DNA from: an uncultured Taibaiella sp.
GTDB lineage: Bacteria > Bacteroidota > Bacteroidia > Chitinophagales > Chitinophagaceae
DNA length: 6,399 bases
Assembly: GCA_946886975.1 (NCBI GenBank)
Contig: CAMPJV010000156.1
Span: 1-6,399 of the forward strand
Reading direction: 5' to 3'
Shown in pieces: positions 1 to 6,399 of the stretch (its first letter is position 1; every line of letters starts with the position of its first letter). The position numbers were made by a program, and so were the translations under genes. Below the pieces are notes generated by a model. It had not been told where the DNA came from and searched no databases. It saw only the letters and a list, made by a program, of their open reading frames with translations.

Positions 1-2541
1 GCTTCCGTTAATGCTTAGGGTCCCCACTGCATCAGGCGACGTCGTAGCAATATTGAAGCTTAGGGAGTCATTGCCCAGTCTTGTATTCACGGACATACTT
101 GCCGAGAGCACATCATCACCCAGCACTATCTTGGCCACTTTGGCGTCAACTATTAGTTGTCGGAAGTTACCTGTGCCATCTATATCAACATCGGTCAGTG
201 TGACGCCGCTAAACCGGCCGTAAGGAATGTCTGCCTGCAATACCAGTTGCTGCAGAGCCATATTCAGGGATCCGCTCAGGGTGGAATTATTGAATCCTTT
301 TATCGATGGAGCCAGCACCGCCAGCAAGCTATCTATCTCCCTTGTGGTCACGTTGAAGGTAAGGTTCTGGTCCGGTGCGTAGCGAACGGGAGCTTGTATA
401 TAGTTGGGCAGATAGCCTGATACATAATATTGGACAGAATAGGGTAGACTCGATAGTTGATAGTTCCCCTTTATCCTTGCTGCGACGTCATTACTTTCCA
501 GGATCAGTAGTTTCTGCCCGTCCTCCATAGTAGAGCTGGCGTATATAGAGTCTACATCCAGCCTGTGGTTATTCCTTATCAGGTTAATGTTATACAGCTT
601 GGCATATCCCGTAAAGTTGTCTATGTCATTTCCTATGAAGTTTACATCAAAGTCAGCAGTGGCGAGAACGGAGTCTTTAGTAAGGTTCAATGCCTGCAGG
701 TTGCTTTGCAGCAGGTTGGCCGTGGCATTAATGTTCATTTCCTTATTGTTGAAGTCCGCGCTTCCGTAAAAAGCCAGTGCTATGTTAGGATCATCCACCA
801 TCAGGTTCCCGTCAAATCGTTTCTTTGCCAGAGTGCCCTCAGCGGTGATGTTCTTATACCTGTACCCTTTCAGATCAAAATGACTGATCACAGCGTCGAT
901 CCTTACAGCCGCATTGTCCGGGTCAAAGGCCGCACCACTCACTCCTGCTCTCAGGCCTATAGTCCCAAGCACTGGCTGCCTGAGCAGGGTCCCCAGGTCA
1001 AAGCTTGAAGTGGCAACCGTACCAGAGTACACGGCGACTTTGCTATTCAGGTCAGGTATCCTAAGCTTGATATCAGATTGAATGGATCCCAGGTTCGTGG
1101 TCAGGTATCCGTTAGCCGCAAAGTTCTCTATGTACCCGACGAAGTTTCCTTTATAGTAAACATAGTTCAGTTTATCGAAGGCCACATTAGGGTTCTTTCT
1201 TAGTTCCGGCGCATACTTAAAGATGGCATTATTGGTTGTAAAGAGTTCTCCGTTCTGATAGTTGATGAACGTTCTGTTGATGTCAGGCAGACCGATCATA
1301 GATAGGTCCCCTTTAATATAAGTGCTGCCATCCGTCGCATTGAGGTTTCGTCCCCTAAGACTATCAACAGTACCGGTAATATTCCCACTTATAGTCAGCC
1401 TTGTAGGATATTTCCTCAGTACTGGCGCGAAGTAAGCCACATCTCTGGAGTCTACTATAGATTGGTTCAGCCGGCCAACCATCATCACCTTGTTGATGTA
1501 ATCTGTGAAGTCAGGGAACCGCTCGTAATGCATCGCATAGTAGTTATGCAGCTTGCTGTTATTCGTTTCCAGGTATAGCTTGTCACATATAGTGGCGTTC
1601 GGCGACACGGTCGCCAGTGTAGTCAGCTTCTTTATCTCTATGCCCGACCGCTCCTTCGCACTCAGGTTCACTATGTTCCCTTTTATAGTATCTCCCCTTA
1701 TACTTATGTCCTTTACATCAAAGTTGATGCCTGTCACTCCAATATGCGATGGGTCAAACTCGTTCACATATGCTGCCCTTTCTGCCGAGTTAAGCTGATA
1801 CGCACTATTGTTTATTACTACCTCCTTCGCATTCACCTGCCAGTGTCCTTTGTTGAAGGCTGTTGTGTCCAGCACCTTCACACGTTTCTTCACTTCTCTC
1901 AGGCTGCTGCTCGCATAGTCTCTCATCGAGATAAACACTTGGTCTATCCTCAGGGAGTTTACGTCGATCACTCTTTTCTTCAGGTCTATTTCATCAGCAT
2001 CCAGTTGCAGGCTCCCAAGGTCTATGTCGAAATCGCTTCCCACCCACGAGTCGTCCATGTGAAACCGCACGTTCTGCAGGTCCACCTTCTCTAGGTCCAG
2101 CTCAAACTCATTCTGCTTCTTGGTAGTGTCTCTTACGCCGGTATCAAAGGCATCAATGATGAATTGGTAGTTCCATTTATCCGACTTAGCCGTACGGTAC
2201 AGGTGCGCATAGGTATTATGCAATCCGATATACCGGAGCACTGGTTTGTCTTTCCGCAGTATAAACCAGTCAGTAATACGTACCCTCGCCTCCCCGGCGT
2301 ATAGCAGTGTATCTCCCTCTTTGTCTTCTATATACAGTCCCTGCACCAGCACATGGTTCAGCAGGTCTATCCTCACGTGCTGCACGCTTACTGTTGTCTT
2401 GAGCTTACCGGCAAGTATCTCCGCAGCCTTCCGGGCAGCAAGGTTCTGCACCGGTGTAAGGTTCACCAGTATCACGATCAGAAGCGCCAGCCCAAGGACT
2501 ATCAGGGCCAGGTTTCTAAGTATTTTCAGGAAACGTGCCAG
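1..2541 (-). CDS. tamB: TamB/AsmA-like translocation and assembly protein, partial (C-terminus beyond left edge)
   Basis: The minus strand is open without a stop from 2556 to the left edge. From the proposed CTG start at 2541 it gives 847 residues with no end in view; Bacteroidota TamB-like proteins usually exceed 1,400 residues, so the C-terminal DUF490/TamB domain mostly lies outside. Residues 1-10 (LARFLKILRN) are basic, and residues 11-27 are one hydrophobic helix, fitting an inner-membrane anchor with a periplasmic body. The remainder is long beta-strand-rich sequence of the AsmA/TamB type, with segments such as GNIVNLSAKERSGIEIKKL and, near the left edge, SFNIATTSPDAVGTLSING. Family members are thought to bridge inner and outer membranes and to help outer-membrane protein or phospholipid transport; the role here is inferred. 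The frame has no ATG before residue 162, no GTG before residue 23 and no TTG before residue 107, so CTG at 2541 is preferred. An N-terminal frameshift or sequence error is the alternative. Confidence 0.85.
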   Translation of the reverse strand, partial: MARFLKILRNLALIVLGLALLIVILVNLTPVQNLAARKAAEILAGKLKTTVSVQHVRIDLLNHVLVQGLYIEDKEGDTLLYAGEARVRITDWFILRKDKPVLRYIGLHNTYAHLYRTAKSDKWNYQFIIDAFDTGVRDTTKKQNEFELDLEKVDLQNVRFHMDDSWVGSDFDIDLGSLQLDADEIDLKKRVIDVNSLRIDQVFISMRDYASSSLREVKKRVKVLDTTAFNKGHWQVNAKEVVINNSAYQLNSAERAAYVNEFDPSHIGVTGINFDVKDISIRGDTIKGNIVNLSAKERSGIEIKKLTTLATVSPNATICDKLYLETNNSKLHNYYAMHYERFPDFTDYINKVMMVGRLNQSIVDSRDVAYFAPVLRKYPTRLTISGNITGTVDSLRGRNLNATDGSTYIKGDLSMIGLPDINRTFINYQNGELFTTNNAIFKYAPELRKNPNVAFDKLNYVYYKGNFVGYIENFAANGYLTTNLGSIQSDIKLRIPDLNSKVAVYSGTVATSSFDLGTLLRQPVLGTIGLRAGVSGAAFDPDNAAVRIDAVISHFDLKGYRYKNITAEGTLAKKRFDGNLMVDDPNIALAFYGSADFNNKEMNINATANLLQSNLQALNLTKDSVLATADFDVNFIGNDIDNFTGYAKLYNINLIRNNHRLDVDSIYASSTMEDGQKLLILESNDVAARIKGNYQLSSLPYSVQYYVSGYLPNYIQAPVRYAPDQNLTFNVTTREIDSLLAVLAPSIKGFNNSTLSGSLNMALQQLVLQADIPYGRFSGVTLTDVDIDGTGNFRQLIVDAKVAKIVLGDDVLSASMSVNTRLGNDSLSFNIATTSPDAVGTLSINGS

Positions 2542-2571
2542 TGTGTTATTAGCTGTTTATCAATTAACCTA

Positions 2572-2579
2572 CAAAAATA
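2572..2579 (-). promoter_or_regulatory. Bacteroidota-type -7 promoter box for the TamB-like gene
   Basis: Read on the minus strand this is TATTTTTG, a full match to the Bacteroidota -7 consensus TAnnTTTG. A transcript starting 5-8 bases downstream would begin near 2565 and leave a leader of about 24 bases before the CTG at 2541. No clear TTG-type -33 element is seen at the usual 17-23 base spacing, so the call rests on the -7 box and its position. Confidence 0.5.
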
Positions 2580-2638
2580 GCTCCTGACTTCCATTTGTTA
2601 TGGAATAAAATGTTAATGAACAGCCCATTTGCCGCCCA

Positions 2639-2656
2639 ACCAGCTCAAATGCTGGT
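2639..2656. other. Small inverted repeat in the divergent intergenic region
   Basis: ACCAGC and GCTGGT form a perfect 6-bp dyad around the 6-base spacer TCAAAT, in the middle of the 205-base gap between the divergent TamB-like and prolyl oligopeptidase genes. It could be an operator for either gene or a weak hairpin (an ATTTTCTT run follows on the plus strand). A 6-bp dyad can also arise by chance. Confidence 0.25.
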
Positions 2657-2699
2657 ATTTTCTTAAAAGCACACTATTTTCGGCAAGTCTTTTGAACGG

Positions 2700-2707
2700 T
2701 ACCATTG
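2700..2707 (+). promoter_or_regulatory. Possible -7 box for the prolyl oligopeptidase gene
   Basis: TACCATTG matches TAnnTTTG at all but one fixed position and lies 39 bases before the ATG at 2747, implying a leader of roughly 33 bases. A second candidate, TATTTTCG at 2675-2682, also has one mismatch. Neither has a convincing -33 element, so the assignment is tentative. The sequence just before the ATG is A/T-rich (CCATATAA) with no Shine-Dalgarno, as is common in Bacteroidota. Confidence 0.3.
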
Positions 2708-2746
2708 TTCCAACTCCGTTCAGTAACTAAAGTAAATTCCATATAA

Positions 2747-4873
2747 ATGAAATTAGTTTCACTTTGCACATCTTTATTATTGCTTGCAATGTCAGCTTCA
2801 GCACAAAAGCCTGGTGCGTTTACCGGCAAATACCCGGACACCCGTAAAGCCGCTCAGTCAGATGATATATTTGGCACACGTGTAGCAGATCCCTATCGTT
2901 GGCTGGAGGACGATATGGCTGAGGAGACAAAGGATTGGGTCACTCGCCAGAATGTAGTTACCAATGCTTATCTCGATCAGATTCCATTTAGGGACGCCAT
3001 TCGCCAGCGACTCACCGAGCTTTGGAATTACGAGAAGTTCTCCGCACCCTTCAAAGAGGGTGAATACACTTACTTCTTTAAGAATGATGGCTTGCAGAAC
3101 CAGTCCGTCCTCTTCCGTCAGAAGAAGGGAACAGAGCCCGAGGTATTCCTCGATCCTAATAAGTTCTCTCCCGACGGTACCACTTCCCTTGCGGGCATAG
3201 ACTTCACAAAGGATGGAACCTTATGTGCCTTCCAGATCTCCGAAGGTGGCAGCGACTGGCGCAAGGTCATCATCATGGACACGCGCACGAGAAAGCAGGT
3301 AGATGACAGCCTCATGGACGTGAAGTTCAGCGGTCTTTCCTGGAAGGGTAATGACGGTTTCTATTATAGCAGCTACGACAAGCCTAAGGAGGGCAGCCAG
3401 CTCTCAGGCAAAACGCAGATACATAAGCTCTTTTACCACAAGCTCGGCACTCCCCAAACTCAGGATGCTTTGATTTTTGGTGGTGAGGAAACTCCACGTC
3501 GTTACGTTGGTGGTTATGTTACGGAAGATCAGAACTTCCTTGTGATCTCCGCCGCAAACGCTACCTACGGCAACGAGCTCTACATCCAGGACCTTACCAT
3601 GACCAAGGCGCCCATCGTCCCAATCGTCACTGGATTCGAGCACGAGCAGGACGTTGTGTATTCCGACAAAGGAACCTTGTACATCCTTACCAACCAGCAG
3701 GCCTCCAATAAAAGACTGGTTACGGTCAGTGCCGCCAATCCTAAACCAGAGCATTGGAAAGACCTCATCAAGATGACTCAGTTTCCTCTTTCGGTTAGTA
3801 CCAGTGGAGGAAAGCTGTTTGCGCATTACCTTAAAGATGCTGTAACTCAAGTTGTCCAGTATAACCTTAGTGGAAAGCAGGAGCGTGTTATTGAGCTTCC
3901 TGGTTTAGGTACCGCAAGTGGCTTCAGTGGCAAGCGCGAGGACAAAGAGATTTACTACTCTTACGCCTCTTACATCTACCCGTCTACCATCTTTAAGTAT
4001 GATATGAATACGGGCAAGTCCGCTATCTACAAGAAGCCCGGCATCAACTTCGACCCCACAAAGTTCGAAAGCAAGCAGGTCTTCTACAATGGTCCCGACG
4101 GTACCAGCATCCCGATGATCATCACATATAAGAAAGGCCTGCAGTTGAATGGCAAGAATCCCACTATGCTCTATGGCTATGGTGGTTTCAGTATCAGCCT
4201 CTCACCTTCGTTCAGTGTCAGCAATGTAGTCTTCATGGAAAACGGCGGTGTCTATGCAGTGGCCAACATCCGCGGTGGCGGAGAGTATGGCGATGAGTGG
4301 CACGATGCAGGCACTAAGTTGCAGAAGCAGAATGTATTTGATGACTTCATAGCCGCTGCCGAATACCTCATCGATCAGAAGTACACATCTAAGGACTACC
4401 TCGCCATCTCAGGCGGTTCCAATGGTGGCCTTCTCGTTGGTGCGGTCATGACTCAGCGTCCCGATCTCTTCCGCGTATGTTTCCCAGCAGTAGGCGTGCT
4501 CGATATGCTCCGTTATCACAAGTTCACAGCCGGTGCCGGTTGGGCCTACGACTATGGTACAGCAGATGATAGCAAGGAGATGTTCGATTATTTGTACAAG
4601 TATTCTCCTGTTCATAATACTAAGAAAGGCACCTGTTATCCCGCTACCATGGTTACCACCGGCGACCATGATGATAGGGTAGTGCCTGCCCACTCCTTCA
4701 AGTTCGCGGCTGCCCTCCAGGAAGCACAAAGCTGCCCCAACCCTGTCCTTATTCGTATCGAAACCAAAGCAGGCCATGGTGCGGGCAAGCCCACCTCAAT
4801 GATCATAGCAGAGCAGGCCGATAAATGGGCTTTCCTGTTATACAACATGGGCCTCTCCTACAAGAAGCCATAA
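2747..4873 (+). CDS. Exported prolyl oligopeptidase (peptidase family S9A)
   Basis: This complete 708-residue serine peptidase is predicted to cleave short peptides after proline. Residues 1-19 form a signal peptide with a hydrophobic core and an Ala-Ser-Ala site before Gln20, so the enzyme should act in the periplasm. The N-terminal part contains DPYRWLED, followed by a seven-bladed propeller region at roughly residues 95-440 that in this family limits substrates to short peptides. The C-terminal alpha/beta-hydrolase domain is very close to porcine prolyl oligopeptidase: YGYGGF (Tyr478 as the oxyanion-hole Tyr), ANIRGGGEYG, nucleophile Ser558 in GGSNGG, Trp599 at the position that stacks on the substrate proline, Asp642 in DHDDRVVP with Arg644, and His677 in KAGHGAGKP. 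All catalytic residues are present and the length is normal (about 700 residues). The ATG is chosen because the signal peptide starts there. The gene is divergent from the TamB-like gene and followed 22 bases later by a terminator, so it is probably monocistronic. The family assignment is firm; the natural substrate is unknown. Confidence 0.97.
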   Translation: MKLVSLCTSLLLLAMSASAQKPGAFTGKYPDTRKAAQSDDIFGTRVADPYRWLEDDMAEETKDWVTRQNVVTNAYLDQIPFRDAIRQRLTELWNYEKFSAPFKEGEYTYFFKNDGLQNQSVLFRQKKGTEPEVFLDPNKFSPDGTTSLAGIDFTKDGTLCAFQISEGGSDWRKVIIMDTRTRKQVDDSLMDVKFSGLSWKGNDGFYYSSYDKPKEGSQLSGKTQIHKLFYHKLGTPQTQDALIFGGEETPRRYVGGYVTEDQNFLVISAANATYGNELYIQDLTMTKAPIVPIVTGFEHEQDVVYSDKGTLYILTNQQASNKRLVTVSAANPKPEHWKDLIKMTQFPLSVSTSGGKLFAHYLKDAVTQVVQYNLSGKQERVIELPGLGTASGFSGKREDKEIYYSYASYIYPSTIFKYDMNTGKSAIYKKPGINFDPTKFESKQVFYNGPDGTSIPMIITYKKGLQLNGKNPTMLYGYGGFSISLSPSFSVSNVVFMENGGVYAVANIRGGGEYGDEWHDAGTKLQKQNVFDDFIAAAEYLIDQKYTSKDYLAISGGSNGGLLVGAVMTQRPDLFRVCFPAVGVLDMLRYHKFTAGAGWAYDYGTADDSKEMFDYLYKYSPVHNTKKGTCYPATMVTTGDHDDRVVPAHSFKFAAALQEAQSCPNPVLIRIETKAGHGAGKPTSMIIAEQADKWAFLLYNMGLSYKKP

Positions 4874-4895
4874 TACCTCTCTTATAGAACACCTC

Positions 4896-4929
4896 ACTGC
4901 CGGGCCTCACACCCGGCAGTTTTATTTTG
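4896..4929 (+). terminator. Rho-independent terminator of the prolyl oligopeptidase gene
   Basis: ACTGCCGGG (4896-4904) pairs perfectly with CCCGGCAGT (4912-4920) around the 7-base loop CCTCACA, and a T-rich tail TTTTATTTTG follows. The 9-bp GC-rich stem lies 22 bases after the stop codon. The minus strand lacks a T tract after the stem, so it should act only on plus-strand transcripts. Confidence 0.9.
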
Positions 4930-4979
4930 TCCTCCTCACATCCGCCCTTCTCGATCATATTAGTATAACCAACCATTGG

Positions 4980-5034
4980 TATGCTTTCACTATGCTTTAT
5001 CTATGCTTTGTCTATGCTTTCACTATGCTTTTAC
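4980..5034. repeat. Five tandem 11-bp units, TATGCTTTNNC
   Basis: Units start at 4980, 4991, 5002, 5013 and 5024. TATGCTTT and the final C are invariant, and only the two bases between vary (CA, AT, GT, CA, TA). There are no indels between units. The array begins 50 bases after the prolyl oligopeptidase terminator. The 11-bp period is close to one helical turn, so the same sequence recurs on nearly the same DNA face. The function is unknown. The 22-codon frame inside it (4981-5049) is explained by the repeat. Confidence 0.9.
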
Positions 5035-5067
5035 CCCGGTTCTGGATAGGAGCGTGACCGGCCCTTG

Positions 5068-5155
5068 AGCGAAGTATCAGCGAAGTATCACTGGAGTTTC
5101 CACCCGATCGCTAGCCTATCACCGGCCTATCACTGCTCTATCGCTGCCCTATCGC
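5068..5155. repeat. Diverged 11-bp repeats (AGCGAAGTATC and NNNCTATCRC types)
   Basis: Two perfect adjacent copies of AGCGAAGTATC (5068-5078, 5079-5089) are followed by a degenerate unit, ACTGGAGTTTC (5090-5100). From 5107 ATCGC or ATCAC recurs every 11 bases, at 5107, 5118, 5129, 5140 and 5151, with CTATCAC or CTATCGC in the last four units. The period equals that of the array at 4980-5034, but the core differs. The two sub-blocks are out of phase by about two bases. The 33 bases separating this block from the first array (5035-5067) equal three unit lengths but show no recognisable unit. Confidence 0.75.
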
Positions 5156-5306
5156 TTTATATCTCCACACCAAGACCATACTGCACATCCCTCCTTATAT
5201 ACCCTTATAAACATCACCACCAAAGTCGTATACAAGACCAATGGCGTCATTCGCGCAGTTGACCACCTACTGATCCCATAGACCACAAGGGCACATCCTA
5301 ATCCCA
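5156..5306. other. Intergenic stretch with no recognisable feature
   Basis: No credible coding frame, RNA gene or strong promoter is seen here. A frame that enters from 5065 and ends at 5262 begins inside the 11-bp repeats and has a composition (many Ser, His, Tyr, Pro) expected from translated noncoding DNA. The stretch separates the 11-bp repeats from the hairpin at 5307. Confidence 0.5.
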
Positions 5307-5334
5307 ATAGGGAGAGCACATTCGTTCTCCCTAT
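5307..5334 (+). terminator. Perfect 9-bp hairpin with T-rich tail, no upstream gene assigned
   Basis: ATAGGGAGA (5307-5315) pairs with TCTCCCTAT (5326-5334) around a 10-base loop, and ATTTTATAT follows on the plus strand. The tail is weaker than that of the terminator at 4896-4929. It could be a back-up terminator, the end of an unrecognised small RNA, or a structural intergenic element. On the minus strand no T tract follows the stem. Confidence 0.45.
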
Positions 5335-5373
5335 ATTTTATATCAATATACCAGCACCTACACTCCTCCTCGT

Positions 5374-5453
5374 CCACTTCTTCACTTCTCCACTCCTTAA
5401 CTTCTCAACTCCTCAACTTCTCAACTCCTCCACTTCTCCACTCCCAAACTTCG
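5374..5453. repeat. Ten tandem 8-bp pyrimidine-rich units, consensus YMACTYCT
   Basis: Units start every 8 bases from 5374 to 5446: CCACTTCT, TCACTTCT, CCACTCCT, TAACTTCT, CAACTCCT, CAACTTCT, CAACTCCT, CCACTTCT, CCACTCCC, AAACTTCG. From the second unit onward ACTTCT and ACTCCT alternate, giving a 16-bp higher-order period. There is no indel across the 80 bases and no G on the plus strand from 5373 to 5452. The array ends three bases before the -7-like box of the serine lyase gene. Tandem arrays of this unit length can change copy number by slippage. Confidence 0.9.
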
Positions 5454-5456
5454 TAG

Positions 5457-5464
5457 TATCTTTA
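5457..5464 (+). promoter_or_regulatory. -7-like promoter box of the serine lyase gene
   Basis: TATCTTTA matches TAnnTTTG at every fixed base except the last and ends five bases before the GTG at 5470. A start site at the usual distance would fall on or within a few bases of the GTG, suggesting a leaderless or nearly leaderless transcript. The -33 region would lie inside the 8-bp repeat array, where no TTG is present. Confidence 0.45.
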
Positions 5465-5469
5465 CTCCG

Positions 5470-6399
5470 GTGAAAGAGAAGATCTCGGTATTCGACATTT
5501 TTAAGATAGGAGTTGGTCCCAGTAGTTCACACACTTTAGGCCCCTGGCGTGCCGCTCTCCGTTTCGTAGACAGCATTTCACAAAAAGGCCTCGACCAGGT
5601 CAGGTCGGTCAAGGTTCTCCTTTACGGCTCCCTTGCCAAGACTGGTAAAGGCCACGGCACGGACGTCGCTGTCATCCTCGGCCTCTGTGGCGAAGACCCG
5701 GTAACCTTCGATGTCAACCAGATCACCCCGCGCATCACACAGATATCCGAGCAGCGCACCATGAAGCTCGGCGGTTCTAAATCGCTTGTCTTCAATCCTG
5801 CCGAGGACGTAGTCTTCCTCATGAACGAGTCTCTGCCATATCATCCCAATGCCCTCACCTTTCTTTGCAGCTTTGAAGATGGCAACGAAATAGCCGAGAC
5901 CTACTATTCCACAGGCGGCGGCTTCGTGGTAAAGGAAGGGGACATAGGCAGCAGCAACGCGTCAGTAGACCTGCCATTCCCAATAGAGAAAGCAGATGAC
6001 CTCCTTCACTGGTGCCGCAAAACCGGCCTTAGCATCTCCGAAGTAGTCATGGAGAATGAGCATGCCTGGCGCTCCGAAGAGGAAACAAAAGCAGGTGTCC
6101 TCAAGATCTGGGATACCATGCGCGACTGCACCTACCGTGGCGCACACATCGGTGGCGAACTTCCCGGCGGTCTCCACGTCACCCGCCGTGCCGCAGCTCT
6201 GAATAAAAAGCTCTTAAAAGACAAATCATACAACAACTACTCCGAGTGGATAGATGCCATCCGCAGTGGTGGTCAAAGCTTCAAGTACACCCTCGACTGG
6301 GTAAGTTGCTTTGCCCTTGCGGTAAATGAAGAGAATGCATCCTTCAGTAGAGTCGTTACTGCTCCTACGAATGGCGCAGCCGGCGTAGTCCCTGCAGTG
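5470..6399 (+). CDS. sdaA: L-serine ammonia-lyase, iron-sulfur type, partial (C-terminus beyond right edge)
   Basis: The enzyme converts L-serine to pyruvate and ammonia in the cytoplasm. The visible 310 codons begin [20 protein letters not shown] and continue HTLGPWRAA; this N-terminal SSSHT region (residues 18-22) and residues to roughly 160 are the SDH beta domain. The SDH alpha domain follows, with [20 protein letters not shown] and APTNGAAG (residues 298-305) close to the right edge. Single-chain family members have about 450-480 residues, so about one third is missing, including the region with the cysteines that bind the [4Fe-4S] cluster; cluster binding therefore rests on family membership. 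The frame opens after a TAA at 5398-5400, and the only usual start codon is GTG at 5470, which places the N-terminus exactly where relatives begin. The gene is separate from the prolyl oligopeptidase gene (a terminator and about 540 bases lie between) and seems to have its own promoter. Confidence 0.95.
   Translation, partial: MKEKISVFDIFKIGVGPSSSHTLGPWRAALRFVDSISQKGLDQVRSVKVLLYGSLAKTGKGHGTDVAVILGLCGEDPVTFDVNQITPRITQISEQRTMKLGGSKSLVFNPAEDVVFLMNESLPYHPNALTFLCSFEDGNEIAETYYSTGGGFVVKEGDIGSSNASVDLPFPIEKADDLLHWCRKTGLSISEVVMENEHAWRSEEETKAGVLKIWDTMRDCTYRGAHIGGELPGGLHVTRRAAALNKKLLKDKSYNNYSEWIDAIRSGGQSFKYTLDWVSCFALAVNEENASFSRVVTAPTNGAAGVVPAV

Noticed and set aside
565..1008. Plus-strand open frame of 147 codons, with others at 1553-1798, 1744-2094 and 2246-2587
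   Set aside because: They lie antisense to the continuous TamB-like frame, which has clear family character, and their translations show no recognisable protein features.
2548..2563. TTG ATA AAC AGC TAA as an upstream mini reading frame before the TamB-like gene
   Set aside because: Four codons with a TTG start and no ribosome site is easily chance, and it overlaps the predicted short leader.
2747..2806. Lipoprotein signal at Cys7 of the prolyl oligopeptidase
   Set aside because: The cysteine is too close to the N-terminus, before the hydrophobic core, to be a lipobox. An Ala-Ser-Ala site at residues 17-19 fits ordinary signal peptidase cleavage.
3404..3850. Minus-strand open frames inside the prolyl oligopeptidase gene (also 4409-4777 and others)
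   Set aside because: They are antisense shadows of a complete, well-recognised enzyme gene.
4968..4980. Dyad ACCAA-CCA-TTGGT just before the 11-bp array
   Set aside because: Arms of only 5 bp with no link to a promoter are expected by chance in A/T-rich spacer DNA.
4981..5049. Small 22-codon frame MLSLCFIYALS followed by MLSLCFYPGSG
   Set aside because: It is produced by the 11-bp repeat, since three units equal 33 bp and keep the frame. There is no ribosome site or promoter, so the repeat explains it better than a peptide gene.
4980..5453. CRISPR array
   Set aside because: The units are 8 and 11 bp in direct tandem with no unique spacers, far shorter than CRISPR repeats, and no cas gene is visible.
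5578..5844. Minus-strand open frames inside the serine lyase gene (also 5962-6177)
   Set aside because: The plus-strand frame is a clear family match across the whole region, so these are shadows.

Overview
The window looks like chromosomal DNA from a Bacteroidota bacterium, probably of the Chitinophagaceae or a near relative. This is inferred from the kind of TamB-like protein, the secreted S9A prolyl oligopeptidase, three upstream sites resembling the Bacteroidota -7 promoter box (TAnnTTTG), the lack of clear Shine-Dalgarno sequences, and short-period intergenic repeats. No RNA gene, insertion sequence, CRISPR array or phage gene was seen.

Layout. (1) Positions 1-2541, minus strand: a long open frame cut by the left edge. 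It encodes the N-terminal 847 residues of a TamB/AsmA-like envelope protein with one N-terminal membrane anchor. Its frame has no ATG until residue 162, and the best start is a CTG just downstream of a good -7 box. (2) 2542-2746: a divergent intergenic region holding the promoter signals of both neighbours and a small dyad. (3) 2747-4873, plus strand: a complete 708-residue exported prolyl oligopeptidase with an intact catalytic triad. (4) 4896-4929: its rho-independent terminator. (5) 4930-5469: about 540 bases without a credible gene but rich in structure. It contains five units of an 11-bp repeat, a second set of diverged 11-bp repeats, a 9-bp hairpin with no assigned gene, and ten 8-bp pyrimidine-rich units forming an 80-base G-free tract. 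(6) 5470-6399, plus strand: the first 310 codons of an iron-sulfur L-serine ammonia-lyase, starting with GTG only a few bases after a -7-like box and cut by the right edge.

The three genes do not form an operon or an obvious system. TamB-like protein and prolyl oligopeptidase both belong to the cell envelope or periplasm and are divergently transcribed. The serine lyase is a cytoplasmic amino-acid catabolic enzyme with its own promoter. The genes themselves are ordinary family members. The parts most worth a second look are the non-ATG start of the TamB-like gene and the repeat-filled spacer, especially the 8-bp array that runs up to the serine lyase promoter.
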